A stretch of DNA of 64,000 nt, taken from Clavelina lepadiformis. Lineage: Eukaryota > Chordata > Ascidiacea > Aplousobranchia > Clavelinidae. A program made the position numbers and the translations under genes. Shown one piece after another: positions 1 to 14,333 of this stretch. The stretch covers positions 6,016,501-6,080,500 of the forward strand of contig NC_135247.1 in the NCBI RefSeq assembly GCF_947623445.1. The letters run 5' to 3'. Below the pieces are notes generated by a model. That model worked only from the letters and a program-made list of their open reading frames with translations, did not search any database and had not been told where the DNA came from. The first letter of the stretch is position 1. Each line of letters opens with the position of its first letter.

Positions 1-1320
1 CCTAATAAAACTGTAGGCTATAGGCTATAATTTCCAAGGCATAGGCTTATACTACATCGAGCTAAGCCCACTCAGTGCACATACAATAGGGTTCATGTCA
101 TCATATTCAGGTCATGTTGAAAAAGTTCAAAATAAATAGACTAATCCCATATTGTATCAACCAAAACTAAATTTGCAAAAAAGTTTCGAAAATTTTAAAC
201 TTTTTGACCCCGCTCATGAGCCCCAAAGTTTTTTCTTAAAAATCGCTAAATTTGGGAACTCCCCCAAACCAAAAATGTTGAAAAACCTAGAATTATAGCG
301 CTGTGGGAAAGCTTAAACATTTTTTGTTTAATATTTTTATAAATGTGGCATCAGTAAACATCTTCAAAGGCATTGTTCTGTTGTATTTAGTTATAAAAGC
401 AAGAATTGTACTTTAAAGAAATTACACATTTTGTAGCCAGTATACCATATTTTGGATTTTGTTCATCACAAGTGTATAGTTCTGAACCCCAAGTAACACA
501 GATAACAGAGATAACACTTGTTTCATTAAATTCGCCTGTTATAATAATTATAATTAGTGAATCATACATTACTGAAAAAATATAAAAGAAATGTCCAGTA
601 CGCCAAGTAAATTCACCGAAACTAGTCTTACAGCAGAAACTTTTCATTGATCTGATATGCTCGAACACCAACAACCCTGATGACCTTAACAAAACAAGAT
701 AGAGAAACTTTGTTTATACTTTCGGAATCAGTATATTTTTATCTTTTTTTTGGAAAATAGGTTGAAAATTACTTCACTTCTTTAATTCTTCCAAATTTAA
801 ATAGCCTATGCTTGGCTCTTTAGATAAAAAGTTAGTTGTGAAAAACAGAATAGTTTCATGCATTTGACGTTGAAGTTCATTTTCTGCGAACAGAACGTGC
901 AAATTTACGTTCAAACTGAAAACGATATAGGTACTATACTATCGTATCGTCTCGTTTACTTATCGCCATTGAATGTGAGAAGCGAAAGATATGATGCTAA
1001 CTTCGTAGTACTTTAGGCTGGTTAAACATGGAATAGGCTGGCGCTTACAAACAATCAATGAACGGATAACAGAAAAAAGCGGCAAATACCAAGGGATTAA
1101 AGCGTGGAAGGTGTAAATTACAATGGTGCTTTAACGATGAAAGGTTGTGGAGTCCAAACTTGTGTCGAAAGCGTCATCTACCGTAACGAGCAAATCTCAA
1201 CGATCTAATGAGCAAATCTTTTTAAAAAATAAAAAAATTGATAATTGAAAATTCGTTTTAAATTTTTTGCCTCATCTCTGAAAAATATTTCTAAGAAACC
1301 TAAACTTTAGTTTTGATACA
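1..1320. other. Non-coding stretch, no gene seen
   Basis: No exon with recognisable protein similarity is visible on either strand. The longest open frame (101 codons, minus strand, 387-692) has no family features. The sequence is AT-rich and contains short runs related to TAGGCTATA near the left edge. Confidence 0.5.
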
Positions 1321-1785
1321 CATACGTGAGCAGTACCGGGGTACTTTTTCAGTACCGATACCGGTTCCGAATCTCTGTACCGAATTACTTTTTTCAAGAA
1401 ATTTCAATCGGTCCCGGTACTCGGTACTTTTCACGTGATAATTTCAAAATGTTAACAAGTTTGTTTTCAAAAATACATGTTAATTGATCCTTAATATTAA
1501 TTTTAGCATCTATTGATATTTTTTAAACTAGAAATGTATAATAATATTGCAAGCGATTAACGTCACATAAGTTTTGACCTGGAGTAACCTTTACCAGGGC
1601 ATAATAGCGACAAACATTGCATTTGCAGCTGCATCTTTTACTAAAAACATACCGGTACCGAGTACTGACAAAGTAGCGAACTACTTTTTAAAAATAGTAC
1701 CGAATACCGGAACCTTCGGTACATTATTGCCTACAACCGTTGCCGTTACCGACGGTACTTTCAAAGTTTCGACTGCCCACCTCTG
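1321..1785. mobile_element. hAT-like miniature element (MITE)
   Basis: The left end (CATACGTGAGCAGT) and the reverse complement of the right end (CAGAGGTGGGCAGT) match at 11 of 14 positions. They are flanked by TTGATACA and TTGATATG, an eroded 8-bp target duplication, which is the size hAT transposons make. The interior is full of short, partly palindromic GTACCG and GGTACT words and has no transposase. The copy is old, judged by the mismatches in ends and target site. Confidence 0.6.
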
Positions 1786-1966
1786 TTGATATGCTATTCG
1801 CAGTGTTAGGAAATTAATTAATAAAGCTACCGGTATGTTCGGCTTATGTTATTGAACCCCGAAAAGTTTTTAATAGATTGAAAAAGCGTTAGCGACCCTT
1901 GTGGCAGAAGTTAGATCCACGAGCCCAGAACACAAGGGCTTCTTTTCGGCAAGTCAGCTAGGCAAA
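1786..1966 (+). promoter_or_regulatory. RPS5 promoter and 5'TOP leader exon
   Basis: At 1939 a pyrimidine tract starting with C (CTTCTTTTCGG) has the form of a 5' terminal oligopyrimidine start, the growth-control signal of ribosomal-protein mRNAs. The sequence then runs to a strong donor, GTGAGT at 1967, giving a 28-nt non-coding exon 1. The coding exon begins immediately after an acceptor at 3953-3954, so a separate leader exon is required, and this is the best candidate. The exact transcription start is inferred. The same leader-plus-intron design is common in animal ribosomal protein genes. Confidence 0.6.
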
Positions 1967-2210
1967 GTGAGTGTGTTTTGGGCGATTTTAAATATGGATG
2001 TTATTCTTTTGCAATATAATTCTGTTCTCTGTTCATTTAACATACATTGATGTGTTTTATATAGCGCCGTCATTTTAAATATTGCTTTGATAATATAGTC
2101 TGTATGAATCACTGTTTGGACAAAGTCTTAAACGATGGCGGTTTTCGACAAGAAATCGTGCGTGCGAAGGCGCAACTTTTGACGTAATAGCGCGCACCGA
2201 AGCTTTTAGT

Positions 2211-2600
2211 CTTTATTTATTATAGATTGTCGTTCAAACAACCAGTTTTTCCTTATTTATTATAAATCGGCGTGTACCAGGTTGGAAAGTTTGCTAGGCT
2301 TAGTAGGCTACGCGGGGGATAAGAATTAATTGCGTGTGTAATGGCTATTATGCCGTCTTGGTTGCCCAGGGATTTATCATGCAAAACAGCAAACTTTAAA
2401 ATCTAAGGCTTGCACGTTGATGAATCTTGTGCATGCAAGTGCTACGCTTTTCACTATTAGTGATGGCGTTCACTGAAGCCTCAATTGCTTATTTATTATA
2501 AATCAGCGTTAAAAAAATGTTTGGTGCGCACATTGATTCTTGTGTGTTTATGTGCTACACTTTCTGCTATGGGAGTATGGCTGGAGCAGGCCCAAATTTT
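2211..2600 (+). repeat. Diverged short repeats in RPS5 intron 1
   Basis: The word TTATTTATTATAAATC, with small changes, occurs near 2213, 2253 and 2489, and a shortened relative (AATAAATCAGC) lies near 3408. The stretch around 2425-2480 (TCTTGTGCATGCAAGTGCTAC onward) is echoed around 2536-2600 (TCTTGTGTGTTTATGTGCTAC onward). This suggests a small unit that was duplicated inside the intron and then diverged. No coding function is apparent. Confidence 0.4.
2406..2481 (+). ncRNA. Possible structured RNA in RPS5 intron 1
   Basis: Three nested or adjacent stems can be drawn. The outer one is AGGCTT (2406-2411) with AAGCCT (2476-2481). A hairpin pairs GCAC (2412-2415) with GTGC (2429-2432). A longer arm pairs AGTG and ACGC (2438-2447) with GCGT and CACT (2466-2474), and an inner CACT/AGTG closes at 2452-2462. 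A TTGATGA word and a CTGA resemble boxes C and D, but their spacing from the outer stem is not canonical for a C/D snoRNA. Ribosomal-protein introns often host snoRNAs. I cannot assign a family. Confidence 0.2.
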
Positions 2601-3954
2601 TTGTCGCAGTGGTGTTGCACACAATCTAAAACAACATTTACCATTTTCCAGTGGAGAAAGAGTAGTCTCAAAATATATAAAGAGAAACACTACGGTATTT
2701 TTTCTTCCGTTTTATCCATTTGTATTAGTTGTCATGATCAGTTCCCATGAGTGTACACTGGCAGATTTGGTAAACACTGCATATTTACTTCGGAACTCTA
2801 AAATCTTCAGAGCCATTACTCAGCAGTTCTGTCCTGTTATTATGTAGCAGAAGTTAAACTAGGTTGAAGTTGGTGTAGCTTTTGCTGCTGTAGCGACGGT
2901 TTTCGAAGAATATTTACTTTTAAATTTTGTTCTTTCTTGCAATGGCTTACTGGTAGTTTAATGCTAAAACTTTTTCTTTTTCGATGCACTTCCATATCTG
3001 GGTCAAGCATTGAGGAATTATTAGTTAATTACTTTTTTACCTCATCATTCCTTCTCATTCAGACCTTGAAGTCAATGTGCAAAGAACACAAACTTGCGCT
3101 ATACTTAAAAGCAAGCATTAGCAAAGTCTATGGAGGACTAAGTTTATCCATTTACTTTAATATTTAAAATGCCATATTTAGTTGCCGTAGACGTGTCAAG
3201 CCTAGATTGTAGAGTTTGCAAAATACTTCTCCAAAAAACAGACAATGCATTCTTAAATTAAAATGAAACTGCTGCGTTGCCACCGGTAAACAATTGTGGA
3301 AAGTGTTTCAGTCCTGTATGCAAGAGACTCATTGATTTATGCTAAACGTTTTTATATTCACACCAATTAATAGTAAACAGGCAGATTAGATTTTTTGCTG
3401 TCTGTTTGTAATAAATCAGCAAAAAATGTTAAAAAGTTTTGTAAATATTTATATTGACCCCATACAGAAGTAGTTGCACGTTGGTGTACAGTAGTAGTAT
3501 ATCGACCCCTTATAGTAGTATATGCCGGTTACTCTGGAAACTTTAAAGTTTACATCCTTTTTTCTTGCAGCTACTTTTGTATGGAGTCGTGATAAATGAC
3601 ATACCTTCATGTCCGAAAAATGTTAGTTCTTGTACATAGTTAATAAATTATGTTTCTTGTGCTAGTTGCTTTGTTTGCAACTTTATTGTATTTAAAGTTG
3701 ACTTTTATTCCTGCTACGTTATAAGATCAATTAAAGTATATATGTATATTGAGAGACAACAAACATTTTCAAACTTAAAGTTAATATCATATAATGTTAA
3801 CGTAAAAGTAAAAATCGGATGAGCTATGATGTATCCTTCTACTAGATACTTCATATGATCTACCAGATTTATTTGTATTGTTATTACCATGCTGTGTGTA
3901 TGTTTTTGATGGGATTTGATACAATGCTATTTTATGATTTTGCTGTGTATACAG

Positions 3955-6712
<2,758 letters not shown>

Positions 6713-7398
6713 ATATTACTAACGGAAAATAATACAGCAAGCGTTGATATTGTTGTGTTAAATATCACAGATAGAAGGTGCTTGACCGTAGGCGAAGAAC
6801 AAATATTAAACGCAAAGCAGTGTAGGTGAAACTTCATGTTTGTCACTAAAAAGGTAATTAATTTGACTTTTTAAAAGGTGGCTTTCTATTCACGCGCTAC
6901 AAAAAAATTCTAGGATTCGCTGCATTATCATGTTGAAGTGTAAACCCGAGCTTGTTAGGCATAGGGATTCGATACTAGGTTATGCATAGACATTATGGAG
7001 CAGTGGAAAATGGAAGCACTTAAAATTCCATTACAGATTAAACTTAATCGGAATTTTGCAAACAAGAAAATAAAAAATAGGCAACAATGTTACAAAAAAA
7101 GAATTGGTAAACAGGAAATAAGCAGAGTTCATTTGTTAACATGGATATTTTCAAACAAGGAAGTAAAGAATTGAGAGTACGCCAGAACAGATATAAATCA
7201 ATCTAAGTGAAGATGAAACTACTAAATTTTGCAAAACGTTACAAAATACTACAAAATAAAATTGAAAAATTCAGATTTGCCTTTGTTCTGTAGTGGTCTA
7301 TAGTTTGTACGCTTTGGTGTCATATCATGAAAGGATGTTACGTTACGTTTTCTTCCAGCATATAATTCATAACTTTGTCTTATTCGAAGTTGAAGGTT
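6713..7398. other. RPS5 3' flank, no further gene seen
   Basis: This is the intergenic side of the RPS5 3' end. Apart from the candidate ATTAAA signal about 93 nt behind the RPS5 stop, I see no conserved feature. No kinase-like coding sequence is present here on the minus strand. Confidence 0.5.
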
Positions 7399-7530
7399 TC
7401 ATAACGGTGCCCAAGAAAATGGATAATGGTAGTAACCAGTGTTTCTGTTAAAACAATAGTTCTTTTTAACATGAATCCGATCGTAATCCCTATCTCGGAA
7501 TACTCCATCTTCCGTAGCCCAAAAAATATC
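7399..7530 (-). CDS. Possible orphan terminal exon, unrecognised
   Basis: On the minus strand an acceptor-like TTTTGATAG is followed at 7530 by 43 open codons and a TGA (7399-7401). The peptide begins DIFWATEDGVFRDRDY and ends YHYPFSWAPL. It looks protein-like (many aromatic and charged residues), but I recognise no family. It lies 1.4 kb behind the ErbB-like stop, on the same strand. It could be an alternative last exon of that gene, the remnant of another gene, or chance. An open frame of this length alone is weak evidence. Confidence 0.15.
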   Translation of the reverse strand, partial: DIFWATEDGVFRDRDYDRIHVKKNYCFNRNTGYYHYPFSWAPL

Positions 7531-7970
7531 CTATCAAAAGTAATTTTTTGATAAATTCTCCAATTTTATTTAAGACAGTATTAATGCTCAAAATAAACCA
7601 AAGTCTCAAAGTTATAGAAATACATTGAAAGTCAGGCCCTGCAGGGAAGAGATAGAGCCCCATGATCGTTTACCTTTGGCTGGGGTAAGGTTTAAGGTTC
7701 GGAAAATCACTTCTGCCACACTTCACTTAATGCCAGAAGGAAAACACCTACAGTTGACCGCAAACATGGTAGTATAGTGTAATGAAAAATAATGCAATGG
7801 CATCAAAGTTCTGAAAACAAATTTTCAAATTGTTAGCCTAAACTTCAAAAATTGTCTTTGACGTTGCTTTTGAACACCTCATTCAATTTTTATCAACAAC
7901 ACCTAATCACCCAATATCCACCTAATTCAATTGTTCAAATAACAGAGATGCTTTTGAACTTAAGCTAGAG

Positions 7971-8446
7971 CAGTGGTTCTCAACCGGCGGTCCGCGGACC
8001 CCTGGGGGTCCGCGAAACGTTTTCAGTTGGTCCGTGAGAACTTCGAAATTTGCAACATAAAGTACAAGTTTTTTAAAAAATTTTTGCTGTTTATCATTGC
8101 TTTTTGAAATAGGCTTGAACATTTGCTTAATTTCCTATTGTGATGGGACAATACAAAAAGCTTATTGAGATTTATCACTCGCAGGGAAGGCCTATTGTGA
8201 TGCACTAGATTGCGGATTATACGAGAAGACAGCTGGATACAGTGATTTTAAGTAAAAATATCCGCATAGTTTGATGTTATTTTGAATGAATAGCGCAGTT
8301 GTGCACCAAGACTATTAAGTAAAACTAAGCAAAGAAACATTTAAGTGCAGTCTCAGAACCCTTAGTTTGCTTAAACTTCAGGGGTCCGCCACTGCTTTGA
8401 CAGCAGCAAAAGGGGTCCGCCAAGATCAGAAGGTTGAGAACCACTG
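7971..8446. mobile_element. hAT-type MITE, CAGTGGTTCTCAACC family
   Basis: The ends are perfect inverted repeats, CAGTGGTTCTCAACC and GGTTGAGAACCACTG. They are flanked by an exact 8-bp target duplication, AGCTAGAG (7963-7970 and 8447-8454). The 476-bp body has GGGGTCCGC motifs near both ends and no transposase. The CAGTGGTTCTCAACC terminus is widespread among animal hAT non-autonomous elements. The exact target site suggests a fairly young copy. Confidence 0.9.
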
Positions 8447-8866
8447 AGCTAGAGCATAGTCTCTTTAACGGACCTTTTTTATGTAGTGAGCCTACATGAA
8501 TTTTACATGTGTTTCATTTGTCTGAAGCTTAATGTTTGCGTTATAAACACTACAAATCATTATCGCGCACGCTGAAGTATTGTATTTTTGAACCCGTGGT
8601 CTACATCTGAAAAATTGTTGGCTTTTTCGCCAGAAAATGTTATCATCGAAACAGGGGATGTCCCGTAACATGTATCGTGTTTTACTTTCAAGTTTATTGC
8701 GCGAGCCAGAATACGAAATGCTGCGATGAAAATTATATGCAAGCCCTGAGCATGCATCGTGCAGAAAACATTGTACCTAATTCTATATAGTGTGCCTACT
8801 TTTAAACAAGTAACTTAGTATCATCTTGTTTAACTAAAGCCTTCACATTCACCAAATGCAAGCTTA

Positions 8867-8872
8867 TTTATT
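8867..8872 (-). terminator. AATAAA poly(A) signal behind ErbB-like stop
   Basis: Read on the minus strand this is AATAAA, starting 106 nt past the TAA at 8978-8980. It supports transcription really ending here, which matters because the encoded receptor lacks its usual transmembrane and kinase parts. Confidence 0.45.
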
Positions 8873-8977
8873 GGTATACGCATAAAAAATTGTTGCAAAA
8901 TATTTGGATTATTATACAGAAAAAAAAGCGTTTGCAAGATTACTTCAAAATACGTTTGGCGTCATTCGTCGTTGCAT

Positions 8978-11900
8978 TTAGTGTTGCAAATGTACTGTGG
9001 TTGTGCATTGGAAAGGTCCACTGCCGTAGCACAAACCGTCGCAAATAGAGTGACAAGGTTTGCATTTTTTCTCTGCAAAGAAAACAGAACAAAGCCAAGT
9101 CAGGGCAGTTAATTAATTGTAATAACTTCAAGTTATAAGTTAAATCTGGTTAAAATGAAATTTGTTCTCTGATCAAAAAAAGGTTTGTCTGCTTAGGGCT
9201 TAGGTTAGGAATAATCCTTGATATCGGCTGTTTCTTACTAAATTAGAATCCTGCCTACGTTTATTAATTGTATTCACCAATACCATACCATTATGGTCAG
9301 CGTATACTCCTGACTTTGGGCAAGACTTCAAACAGGACCCTTGATACGAGTAATGGGAACATTGAAAGCATCGGACGGGGCCTGGTCCCCAGCAGCCGTT
9401 TAAATCACATTCTGGATCGCAGTTTGCGGAATTGCCTGAAAAAAGTTAATGAAAGCACAAAAAGATCCCACTTAGGCTTATCGCAGAAACTTACATTGCT
9501 TGCTTCGTCCGTTTCTTGAAAGCAAAACACCATTGCGAAAGGCCCTGGACTGGACTGGGTGATGTATGACAGACGTCCAATTGAGCAATTTGTCATAGCA
9601 AAGGTTCTGGCAGTATCCGATGTAAACGTTGCCATGATTTATTGCACGCAATGAATTAAATCCCAATGACGTAATCTAGACACACAGACACAATTATGAC
9701 GTCATTATTTTGCGAGACAAAGAAGAGAAGATTTTGGATAGGTTTCTGTTTAGCAATTCTGCAATTTAATTGAATAACATTTGCGCTGTGGTTTTATTTC
9801 TATATTTATTGATTTTAATCCCGGGGCCGTACTGATTTTATCCTTTAAGAAAATCATGGACGCCAATCAGCATAAGCCTACTTTTTATTTCCAACTGTTT
9901 CCCACTTTACCTGATCAAGAGAAAATGGTCCAACCGGACTTGTGTTATCTTGAATGACAAGAGCCATTTTCTCTCCGAACAAATCAATTCCCCCGATTGT
10001 TTCTAAACTTTTAAAGACTGCAAAATCTGAGAGTTCCTTCGGCCAGGTTACAATGTAGAGGTAACCTTGAAAAAACCCACAATAGCTGCTTGAACTAACA
10101 GTATTTAATTTTAAATTATTAAACGATAGTGCACCTACAGTATTACAAAAATATCAGGTTTACTTATGCATCAGGGGTATTTTGCGTACCAGTTATAGTT
10201 TTGACGTCCTTAAATGCCGTCAGTTGAGAGGCATTCATGGGCAGCACTCCGGTATAAAGGTCACTGTGAGGAGCACATACAGTATACTTTTAATTGTAAC
10301 GTCATAATAATTATGAAAAATCACCCCATATCCTGAAAGAATTGTACGATATTACGTAATTGCATCGCACAAAAGTCGTGTTATTAGAAAGTATATGCAT
10401 TTTGAAAGATAAAATTGGATGAAAGCGTAAGTTATCCGACGAGGAAAGTCGTCAAACAAATAAAAACGAAAATTAACCCGTGCTCACCCAGAAAAAGCAA
10501 AAGTTTCAAAAATGATGTTTCCCTTGACAATGGTGCAGCCTTCAAAGTGATGAACGTTCGAAGAATCGACAGAAATCGCATTAGCAAGTGGTCCATTCGC
10601 TTGACCAACTCCAAAACATTCTACATGAAATAACATTATTCTCAGATTTCGTTATTATTTTTTTCGACATCATAAATAGCCTGTACATATAGCACAATAG
10701 CCTACCTTTGTCGCACGCTCCCCCTATGCATGGAATACATTTCCCTTCCCCGTTGCTATGGAAACCTATTCTGCACGATTTGACGCAGGCGTTGCCGTCA
10801 ATGAGAAGATTGCCTGTGGAGATTGTGATGTCACAAATAATCACATGTTATGTGGGGTCAGTTCCAAAATCAATAAGATGTAATTAGTATCTGATTGTCT
10901 TTTAGCTAACCGGTTAAGCAGATAATAGACGGCAAGGATAATACAAATGTAATAGTTTAAAAACCTTCAAGTGCAAAATTGTGAACAATTCTATCTATCC
11001 CTTGACGTTTTTGCAGAGAACATTTGCAAGCAATTACGTCACACTGGAAGCAGTATGATGTCATGAAACTAGACCTACATACTTGGACAATTATCGACGC
11101 ATTGGTCAACGTAGCGGTATTTGAACCCGGGGTTTGGAACGTTACGAAAGGATTGAGCGTCGTAGAAGAATTCCGGGGGGCAAGCAAATGCACACGAACC
11201 ACCGTTGTTTACGTGAAGGCATGCCTGACAAAAAATAGGTTCGAAATAGTTTCTTGTTCCTTAAAGGTGCGTTGTCTCAAGGAAACAATGTTTACCGTGC
11301 AATCACTGGCCGTGGGGCCGTTACAGCCAGCCGCACACTCAGAATGACAACAATCGTTAGGCGTCGGTCCACGACATCTGGCATCGCCGCACTCCGATGA
11401 GCATTGCTCTAAGGTTTGCGCAAGGTTGTCAACTCAAGTTTATGATTTCAAAAGTTTTGTTTTTGTTATTGAACTTTTTATAAAAACTCACGTTGCTGGC
11501 ACATTTCGTTTCCTCCCGCCCAACAACCAGCCACGCACGACCCACTGCACCGAGCACCTGAAACATCAAACGTAAGATAATTATATTAAACATCTTTTTT
11601 CTTGAAATAATAAATTTAAGCTGTTGACGACTCTTAATCTTTTAAAACAATCTTATAACAATTTGCGTTGTAACGTTGTGATTGTTACGTTTTGCTGTTC
11701 TCACTCTTAGAATTACAGGCACATGTTTTATTTAAAAGCAGTTAAGTCAAGTTTGTCTTCACACAGCTCATCTCAGGAGCTCCAATACAAAACTGTCAGT
11801 GCAACTACTTGTCGGACACACGTCGATAAAAAGACACAAGTGCTTAATTAACCACAGAAACGCGCAATCGGCCGCAAGGGAGAAACGTAACAGATACAGG

Positions 11901-13142
11901 TCAAAAACAAGTGCAACATGATGACGCTCACCTTAAACGTGAAGAATAATATTATACGAGTTAATTGTGCTTGGGAGAAAGTGGTTTTGGGGAGAGTCCC
12001 AGAATTCAGCTGCAATTTACCGTCTTTAACAGGACATGTTTGTCTTAGGCAAGCTACATGCTATACCACGGTACCATGTGGCCTATTGTAGAACGCCATC
12101 TTATTTTGTAGTACACGTTCGCTTATTGGAAAAATGAATCGTAGAGAAACATATTTCCGGCCAATTTTATCACTATTGCGATAACGACCATTTCTTGTAA
12201 AATTGTGGTCTTGCCTTATCGCATGACTTTCTCATCCGCCCTAAAGCTGAAACTATGACAAATTGTAAACCGAATAAACATTGGTATTAAAATTTACACT
12301 TTACAAACATTGGCTCGGTTCCTTGTTGTCATTTCCTATTTGATAGATCCAGTCACCAGTTCGTCGTTGCACTGGATTGAGTATGTCGTCCCAGTGAATT
12401 GTGTCCATGAAGCAGAGCTGTTGGTTGTGGTCGATGATCACGTTTCCTCGGATTACCTCAGTCAGCGAATTTAATCTGGACAATTTCGAGGAAAACTTGA
12501 CATGTTTGAAGTGTCAATTCATAGGTTTACCATTAGCCCCAACCGTGCACTGTGCAGTAACTTAATGTGCAAAATTCAGGTGACCTACAATGTCATGTAT
12601 CACACGATTACTGTATAATAAGACACTGACTCAAGTAATAGACAAATGCTTACCGCAATTCCCTCAGACCATCGCTAGGAGTTGTTATGTTGTAGTTGTA
12701 CTTCACAAAGAGCGAATACTTTCCTTCAAACAACTCACGGCCACGTATAACCTTCAGGTTTTTCAGCGGAATGATAGGTAAGTGATTGAGGGCTATTAAG
12801 ACGTAACCAGTAACTTCTTCTATATTCTAAACAAAAAGCAAACAAATTGTTTGGCTATTAATTTTGACATATCAAACTTGCAATTTTACAATCAAACTCG
12901 TAGCAGTAAAAGTTTGGACAATGCGATTACGAAAAAACTTTAAAGGAGTGAAATTTATGGAACACTTACTTGCAGAAACGATAGGTCTAAGCCAGGTTCT
13001 TCCAATCCAGTCAGTTCCAGGTTTCCTTGAACAAGTTTGCAGTTACTGTATCTTGCGACCAACCTCGTGTAATGATAATCGCGATCTTCACTAAATGACA
13101 GTCCCGAATTGGAACCAAAGCATTTTCTTAGTTTCAGACCAT
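8978..13142 (-). CDS. ErbB/EGFR-like ectodomain, kinase-less, 5' exon missing
   Basis: Thirteen exons, in transcript order: 13142-12970, 12826-12654, 12475-12309, 11557-11492, 11408-11296, 11224-11083, 10813-10706, 10620-10488, 10263-10190, 10065-9911, 9675-9495, 9435-9289, 9072-8978. All phases agree, giving 574 visible residues. Domain I ([29 protein letters not shown]), furin-like domain II ([27 protein letters not shown]), domain III ([22 protein letters not shown]) and the start of domain IV ([25 protein letters not shown]) line up in order with EGFR. The frame then stops at 8978-8980. No transmembrane segment or tyrosine kinase is visible down to RPS5. The exon with start codon and signal peptide was not found. 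A soluble ligand-binding decoy is one reading; a truncated gene copy, or a missed weak donor (GT at 8995-8994) leading out of the window's visible exons, are others. Confidence 0.88.
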
Positions 13143-13732
13143 CTGTAACATCACAAACGCAAAGCGTGGTTTATTTTAAAATATCCACAAAAGAACAAAA
13201 CGCTATGACGTTAGTTGGTTTAAGATTCTTTAACATAACAATATTGCGAAGTTTTACTTCTTATCGATCTACAAAGCAGAAATCGTATTTTACAAGAAAC
13301 ATCACTTACTTGACAAAGACAAAGCGGGACACAACAAAACAAAAACGAGAGACAAAGTGTTGCTAAGCAGCATTGCTCGGGCTATCGATAAAGCTTTTCA
13401 AGAACTTACTTCTTTAATAAATCAAGTAAACTGATAAAAATAAGATTAACATTATTACACTTTCAGTAGAAGTATATTGTACTGGTTTTTGTATAAGTAA
13501 AGGTTAAAAATCGTATCCTTAAATAAATAAAGGTTATCCAACCGAAATTTTATATTCGCTGAAAGAATTTAAAAAATATATATATACCGTTCATAAAATA
13601 TGATCGTTGTCGATTGTTGGAAACTGTTTCATACAAAATGGTATCTGCATTCAGAATTCAGACGCATAACTTTTTTCTTAAAAATATGGCGATTTTAATG
13701 CATTTGATTTTATAATTGTAATACATCTATAG
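13143..13732. other. ErbB-like 5' flank; start exon not found
   Basis: The first exon of the ErbB-like gene, which should end in codon phase 1, must lie on the minus strand above 13142. I could not pick it out. The hydrophobic minus-strand frame near 13853-14071 lies inside a hAT element and is not accepted as its signal peptide. Confidence 0.4.
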
Positions 13733-14325
13733 CAGGAGTGACGAACCTATTTGCTGTCGCGGGCGACTTTGTCAGTTACAGCTGAGTAAGCGGGCCGCTA
13801 AACTTTTTAGTCATACTATGAAATCTTGCTAGCGCTAGAGCGGCTATTTGTACTAAAAAAAAACGGTTTTCCTCTTTCCTCGATACAAAAAAAACATATC
13901 AGTCCATTTATTTTGAAATATTCTTTTTTCATCTGCCATATTTCTTTTCTTTGCTGAAGACATCGAAGTAAACTGCCAATTATAGTTGAAAATTAACAGA
14001 ATAACAAGTAACAACTTAGAAAACCTGTAAAATTTCGCATAATAATTAACATTTAAGTGCAATCCCTTCAATCAGCAGGTTTTTAGCTGCTCCCGCGGCC
14101 GCAAAAAAATACATCGGTTGAGTGCGGCAATCTATTGAAGACATACTGCTGCGGCTCAATTGTGCTATCAGCTTTAGATATCGCATTGCGCAAAGATTAG
14201 AAACAAGTCAAAGAAAGTTCAAGATTGCTAGTCTCGCCGGAATGCTTCGCCACGCAAGAGCGATTGTCAAACCGATTTGCGGGCCGCACAAGATTCTTTT
14301 GCGGGCCGCATGTTCGTCACCTCTG
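13733..14325. mobile_element. hAT-type MITE with GCGGGCCGC motifs
   Basis: Ends CAGGAGTGACGAAC and GTTCGTCACCTCTG are inverted, with one mismatch. They are flanked by ATCTATAG (13725-13732) and ATTTATAG (14326-14333), an 8-bp target duplication with one change. Near the right end GCGGGCCGCA occurs twice, and CGCGGGCG and GCGGGCCGC lie near the left end. No transposase is visible in the 593-bp body. The motif is shared with the element at 21824-22039. Confidence 0.85.
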
Positions 14326-14333
14326 ATTTATAG

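Noticed and set aside
387-692. 101-codon minus-strand open frame
   Set aside because: No recognisable domain, composition or splice context; a frame this long is expected by chance in 64 kb.
2485-2847. 120-codon open frame in RPS5 intron 1
   Set aside because: It lies in repeated intron sequence overlapped by other open frames and has no protein-family signature.
6713-8977. Hidden kinase exons of the ErbB-like gene
   Set aside because: I looked on the minus strand for catalytic-loop and DFG-type motifs and a hydrophobic membrane span and saw none; part of the interval is a hAT MITE.
13853-14071. Hydrophobic minus-strand frame as signal peptide of the ErbB-like gene
   Set aside because: It lies inside a hAT element (13733-14325), and no phase-compatible donor joining it to 13142 was found.
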